DNA of 64,000 nt from Candidatus Mycolicibacterium alkanivorans (lineage in GTDB: Bacteria > Actinomycetota > Actinomycetes > Mycobacteriales > Mycobacteriaceae), in contig NZ_JAIVFL010000001.1 in assembly GCF_022760805.1 (NCBI RefSeq), forward strand, positions 3,968,001 through 4,032,000, given 5' to 3'. A program made the translations under genes and the position numbers. Shown here piece after piece: positions 53,870-64,000 of the stretch. A model generated the notes under the pieces. It was not told the origin of the DNA. It ran no database searches and saw only the letters and a program-made list of their open reading frames with translations. Positions within the stretch are counted from its first letter, which is position 1, and the number at the start of each line of letters is the position of its first letter.

Positions 53870-54749
53870 AGCTGACAAGTCGTGCGGCGTTGATCCGGCT
53901 CGCGACCCGATGCACAAGCTCGACCGGCTGTCGGCGCACATCGTCGACGACAAAGCGAACCAACTCCCATCCGCATTCCTGCAGTCGGCTGGTCTTGATG
54001 TGATCGCGCTTCCACGCCGTCGGATTGGCGTGCCACTCCATGCTGTCGTACTCGGCTGCGACCATCGCCTCCGGCCACGCGAAATCGGCCCGCCAGAGGT
54101 CGCCATAGTGATCAACGATCTGGTACTGAATCTCGGTCGGAGGCAGCCCACCGTCGATGAACACCAGTCGCGCTTCGCTTTCCATCGCCGACTCGGACCG
54201 ACCATCCGCGTGCGGCAGGAGGTTTCGGACGTTGACGATCCCGCGCCGTCCCTTCTGCTCGCGCGCTGCGGCTTCCAACTCAACCTTGGTGCAGGCGCCA
54301 CATCGCAGTGCCGCGTCCAGGGTGGCGACAGCTCGAGGACGTCGCAGCGCTCGCGCGGTCTCCACAGCGGTCCACGCCGGCGCGGTCGCAAGGCGGCCGG
54401 CGATCCGGCGCAGCGGCGCACCCGTGCGTTGATGCACCCTCAGCCCCGCTGTCGGGCGCAAGCGAATGCCGGGGTCCAACACGTGAATGCGGTCGTCGTT
54501 TTCGGTGTCGAAACCGTAGAGCTTCGCGGCGGTGCTCATGCATGCGACAGCCGGCCTGCCGGTCATGAGCTCCAGCCCCGCCAGCCGGCCGATCACGCTT
54601 GGCTGTTCCAGCGCGTACACGCCGTGCCACACCCGAACCATCGCGCCGGCCCGCACGTGGCCGGCAATCGACTTGCGTGACATCACGGCCAGCAGTTGAG
54701 CAGTCGTCGCCAGCCCACCGTTGGCGGCGAACACGTCGTCGATGAACAT
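53868..54749 (-). CDS. AbiEi-like winged-helix/DUF559-type nuclease-fold protein
   Basis: 293 residues. The N-terminal half resembles AbiEi-type antitoxin/regulator proteins ([20 protein letters not shown] and [20 protein letters not shown], about 7-46). The C-terminal third resembles DUF559/VSR-like PD-(D/E)xK nuclease folds: [13 protein letters not shown] (Glu190), [10 protein letters not shown] (Asp222), [11 protein letters not shown] (Glu233, Asp235) and [19 protein letters not shown]. No partner toxin gene is adjacent. The ATG at 54749 has GGAG 8 bases upstream; a GTG at 54764 is possible. Domain calls are from pattern recognition only; function unknown. Confidence 0.75.
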   Translation of the reverse strand: MFIDDVFAANGGLATTAQLLAVMSRKSIAGHVRAGAMVRVWHGVYALEQPSVIGRLAGLELMTGRPAVACMSTAAKLYGFDTENDDRIHVLDPGIRLRPTAGLRVHQRTGAPLRRIAGRLATAPAWTAVETARALRRPRAVATLDAALRCGACTKVELEAAAREQKGRRGIVNVRNLLPHADGRSESAMESEARLVFIDGGLPPTEIQYQIVDHYGDLWRADFAWPEAMVAAEYDSMEWHANPTAWKRDHIKTSRLQECGWELVRFVVDDVRRQPVELVHRVASRINAARLVS

Positions 54750-54806
54750 CCCGCGATGCTCCACGCGCGTCTGCTCGCCGCCAATTCACCGCTGTGGACA
54801 CCCGGT

Positions 54807-54862
54807 GAGCAGACGCAAAAGTCCCCGACACGCCGTGCGTGCGGGGACTTTTGCGTCTGCTC
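54807..54862. terminator. 56-bp hairpin, GAGCAGAC family, copy D
   Basis: Arms 54807-54826 and 54843-54862, perfect 20-bp stem, identical over all 56 bases to copy C, 993 bp away in the same orientation. It starts 4 bases after the rpoC stop and so can end rpoBC transcription. Confidence 0.85.
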
Positions 54863-54865
54863 GCG

Positions 54866-58846
<3,981 letters not shown>

Positions 58847-58884
58847 CTAGAAAACTAACTACAGAACGCGGGCAACGCCCGCGC

Positions 58885-62382
<3,498 letters not shown>

Positions 62383-62592
62383 CTAATGCGACGGTCTGGA
62401 TGGCAAAGGCTGCCGGGTCCGTTGGCCGCTGATATCCTGCGTCGGTTCGGCTGGCCTTCTCGAGGCCCCAGCCTTTTCCCCGGATCACACGGCACACGAA
62501 TAGGTCTCTGAGCTGGAGTGTCTTGGCTCAGACGTGGACCACGGTGTCAGGTGCGGGTTGAGGTGGGCAGGAGGCAGCCAGCGCAACGTCCA

Positions 62593-62621
62593 ACAATAGC
62601 GCAGAACGGCGCATTCCTCAA
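62593..62621 (-). promoter_or_regulatory. Predicted rpoB promoter
   Basis: Minus strand: -35 TTGAGG (62621-62616), 17-base spacer, -10 TATTGT (62598-62593), the same -10 as rpsL. The start near 62586 gives a leader of about 220 bases. A second possible -35 (TTGACG, 62717-62712) 17 bases from a weak CAGTCT lies upstream. I see no gene in 62365-62799. Confidence 0.6.
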
Positions 62622-62799
62622 CAACCGCATGCTGGGCAGGCTGGCGCTGGCTGGCGGTCTAGCTCCCCACGCACACATGCTGGACAACAGACTGACCGGT
62701 TTGGGCCTTTCCGTCAAGGGTCAACGCGGTGTTTGGTGTGGATAAGTGCATATCGGCGGGTGCTGAATGCCGGTCATCCCGAGGTTCTACGCCACGGAC

Positions 62800-63849
62800 T
62801 CAGCTGGTGGCGTCGTCGGCGTGGGCGGCGCGGGCCGGCTCGCCGACGAAGGTGGGGGTCGGCAGCTTGTGGGTGCCTTCCAGGTCGTCGAGGATGGCCT
62901 GCTGCGCCTTGGGCGGCAGCGTGTTGAGGATCTGGCGCACCCGGGCCTGACGGCGGTGGACCGCCTGACGGTCCGGCATGCCGGGGGTGGCGACGATCTG
63001 CGGCGGCACGCCCACGATGTCCTCCACACCACCGTCGTGGTGGCCGGCGTCGAGCAGGGCCTGCTCTACGGCCATCGTCGACTCGTCCTTCTCCTCCGAC
63101 ATGCCGATCGGGCCGATGCGGCGGCCGTTGAGGAACTGCTTGACCGCCGGCTCGTCGCTGGTCAGCAGGACCTCGCGGGGACCGAACATGACCAGGCGCT
63201 TGCGGAAGAGCATGCCCATGTTGTCCGGCACGGTACGGGCGATGTTGATGTTGTGGGTCACGATCAGGATCGTGGCGTCGATCTGAGCGTTGATGTCGAT
63301 GAGCAGCTGGCTCAGGTAGGCGGTGCGGACGGGGTCCAGACCCGAGTCGGGCTCGTCGCAGAGGATGATCTGCGGGTCGAGCACCAGCGAGCGGGCCAGA
63401 CCGGCGCGCTTCTTCATACCGCCGGAGATCTCGCCCGGGAACTTGTTCTCGTCACCGGCGAGGCCGACCAGGTCGAGCTTCTCCATGACGATCTGGCGGA
63501 TCTCGCTCTCCTTCTTCTTCGTGTGCTCACGAAGCGGGAAGGCGGTGTTGTCGAACAGGCTCATCGAGCCGAACAGCGCGCCGTCCTGGAACATGACGCC
63601 GAACAGCGTGCGGATCTCGTAGAGCTCCTTGGCCGAGCACTGAATGATGTCCGTTCCGTCGACAATGATCTTGCCGCGCTCGGGGCGCAGCAGACCGATC
63701 AGCGACTTGAGGAACACCGACTTACCGGTTCCGGACGGGCCGAGCAGCACGCTGACTTCGCCGGCGGGGATGTCCAGCGTTACGTCCTCCCAGATTCGCT
63801 GGGATCCGAACGACTTCGTGAGCCCCTCAACCTGAATAGCAATGCCCAC
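62800..63849 (-). CDS. mkl: Mce transport ATPase (Mkl/MceG family)
   Basis: The ATPase that powers Mce lipid and cholesterol importers in mycobacteria. The 349-residue ABC protein has Walker A GPSGTGKS (37-44), signature EISGGMKKRAGLARSL, Walker B PQIILCDEPDSGLDP and H-loop VTHNINIA. A C-terminal extension of about 100 residues beyond the ATPase is typical of MceG. I chose the GTG at 63849 with AAAGGA 6 bases upstream. It matches Rv0655 upstream of rpoB. Confidence 0.94.
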   Translation of the reverse strand: MGIAIQVEGLTKSFGSQRIWEDVTLDIPAGEVSVLLGPSGTGKSVFLKSLIGLLRPERGKIIVDGTDIIQCSAKELYEIRTLFGVMFQDGALFGSMSLFDNTAFPLREHTKKKESEIRQIVMEKLDLVGLAGDENKFPGEISGGMKKRAGLARSLVLDPQIILCDEPDSGLDPVRTAYLSQLLIDINAQIDATILIVTHNINIARTVPDNMGMLFRKRLVMFGPREVLLTSDEPAVKQFLNGRRIGPIGMSEEKDESTMAVEQALLDAGHHDGGVEDIVGVPPQIVATPGMPDRQAVHRRQARVRQILNTLPPKAQQAILDDLEGTHKLPTPTFVGEPARAAHADDATS

Positions 63850-63950
63850 GCGAAATCCTTTCGCCCACACCGGCGCCCACTGACTCGATGGCCTGTGGTT
63901 CGAGTCACTCTAGCGCACGGCGATTTGTGGGCATTGAGTTTGAGATACGA

Positions 63951-63987
63951 AAATCCCCCGCGGCCAGTGCCGGCCCGCGGGGGATTT
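63951..63987 (-). terminator. Terminator of the gene upstream of mkl
   Basis: AAATCCCCCGCGG (63951-63963) pairs perfectly with CCGCGGGGGATTT (63975-63987). On the minus strand the stem ends in TTTTCG. It ends a transcript entering from beyond the right edge and isolates mkl. Confidence 0.75.
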
Positions 63988-64000
63988 CGTGGTTCGAGAA

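Overview
The window is high-GC actinobacterial DNA and is almost certainly from a mycobacterium, probably of the fast-growing Mycolicibacterium type. The evidence is gene content and order: sigL-rslA beside secY-adk-map, the Mce ATPase gene mkl upstream of rpoBC, a mycofactocin cluster next to the S10 operon, fadE8 and nfo near rpoC, and rmlB-rmlC beside infA. I recall M. tuberculosis having the infA-rplQ block far from the secY-map block; here they are about 8 kb apart on the same strand. All family and synteny statements come from memory of these families, not from a search.

Layout. (1) 1-4.5 kb, minus: infA-rpmJ-rpsM-rpsK-rpsD-rpoA-rplQ-truA (alpha operon), with truA running off the left edge. 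(2) 4.7-7.2 kb, plus: an F420-type LLM oxidoreductase gene, then rmlB and rmlC for dTDP-rhamnose. (3) 7.3-10.9 kb, plus: mmsA-fadE9-mmsB (valine catabolism) behind a perfect 18-bp palindrome. (4) 11-15.5 kb, minus: secY-adk-map-sigL-rslA-marR. (5) 15.8-19.3 kb: a SAM-dependent methyltransferase gene split by a 2572-bp insertion sequence. (6) 19.3-32.5 kb, minus: the S10 operon (rpsJ to rpsQ), an orphan formylglycine-generating enzyme gene, the spc operon (rplN to rplO) and sppA. (7) 32.6-40 kb: a lipoprotein carboxylesterase gene and the mycofactocin genes mftA-B-C-D-E-G with divergent mftR; the usual mftF is absent. (8) 40-42.7 kb: an Lrp/AsnC regulator gene divergent from ddaH-rocD (arginine/ornithine catabolism). 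(9) 42.8-47.1 kb, minus: rpsL-rpsG-fusA-tuf. (10) 47.5-54.8 kb, accessory: a DUF3060 lipoprotein gene, fadE8, a small membrane protein gene, purU, an internally deleted insertion sequence, a fadE8 relic, nfo, and an AbiEi-like/nuclease-like gene bracketed by two identical 56-bp hairpins. (11) 54.9-63.9 kb, minus: mkl, rpoB and rpoC.

Regulation. Four promoters of the translation/transcription core can be read with the same geometry: infA, rplN and rpsL (TTGGAG, 17 nt, TANNNT) and rpoB (TTGAGG, 17 nt, TATTGT). Operator-like palindromes lie before mmsA, between mftA and mftR, and between the Lrp gene and ddaH. A family of long hairpins (four copies, two identical) plus one hairpin of a second type sit at gene ends, mostly between convergent genes.

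Best leads: the mycofactocin cluster without its glycosyltransferase, with a translationally coupled 27-codon ORF at the junction; the hairpin-bracketed AbiEi/nuclease gene; the exactly reconstructable insertion into the methyltransferase gene; the internally deleted transposase; and the shared promoter architecture.
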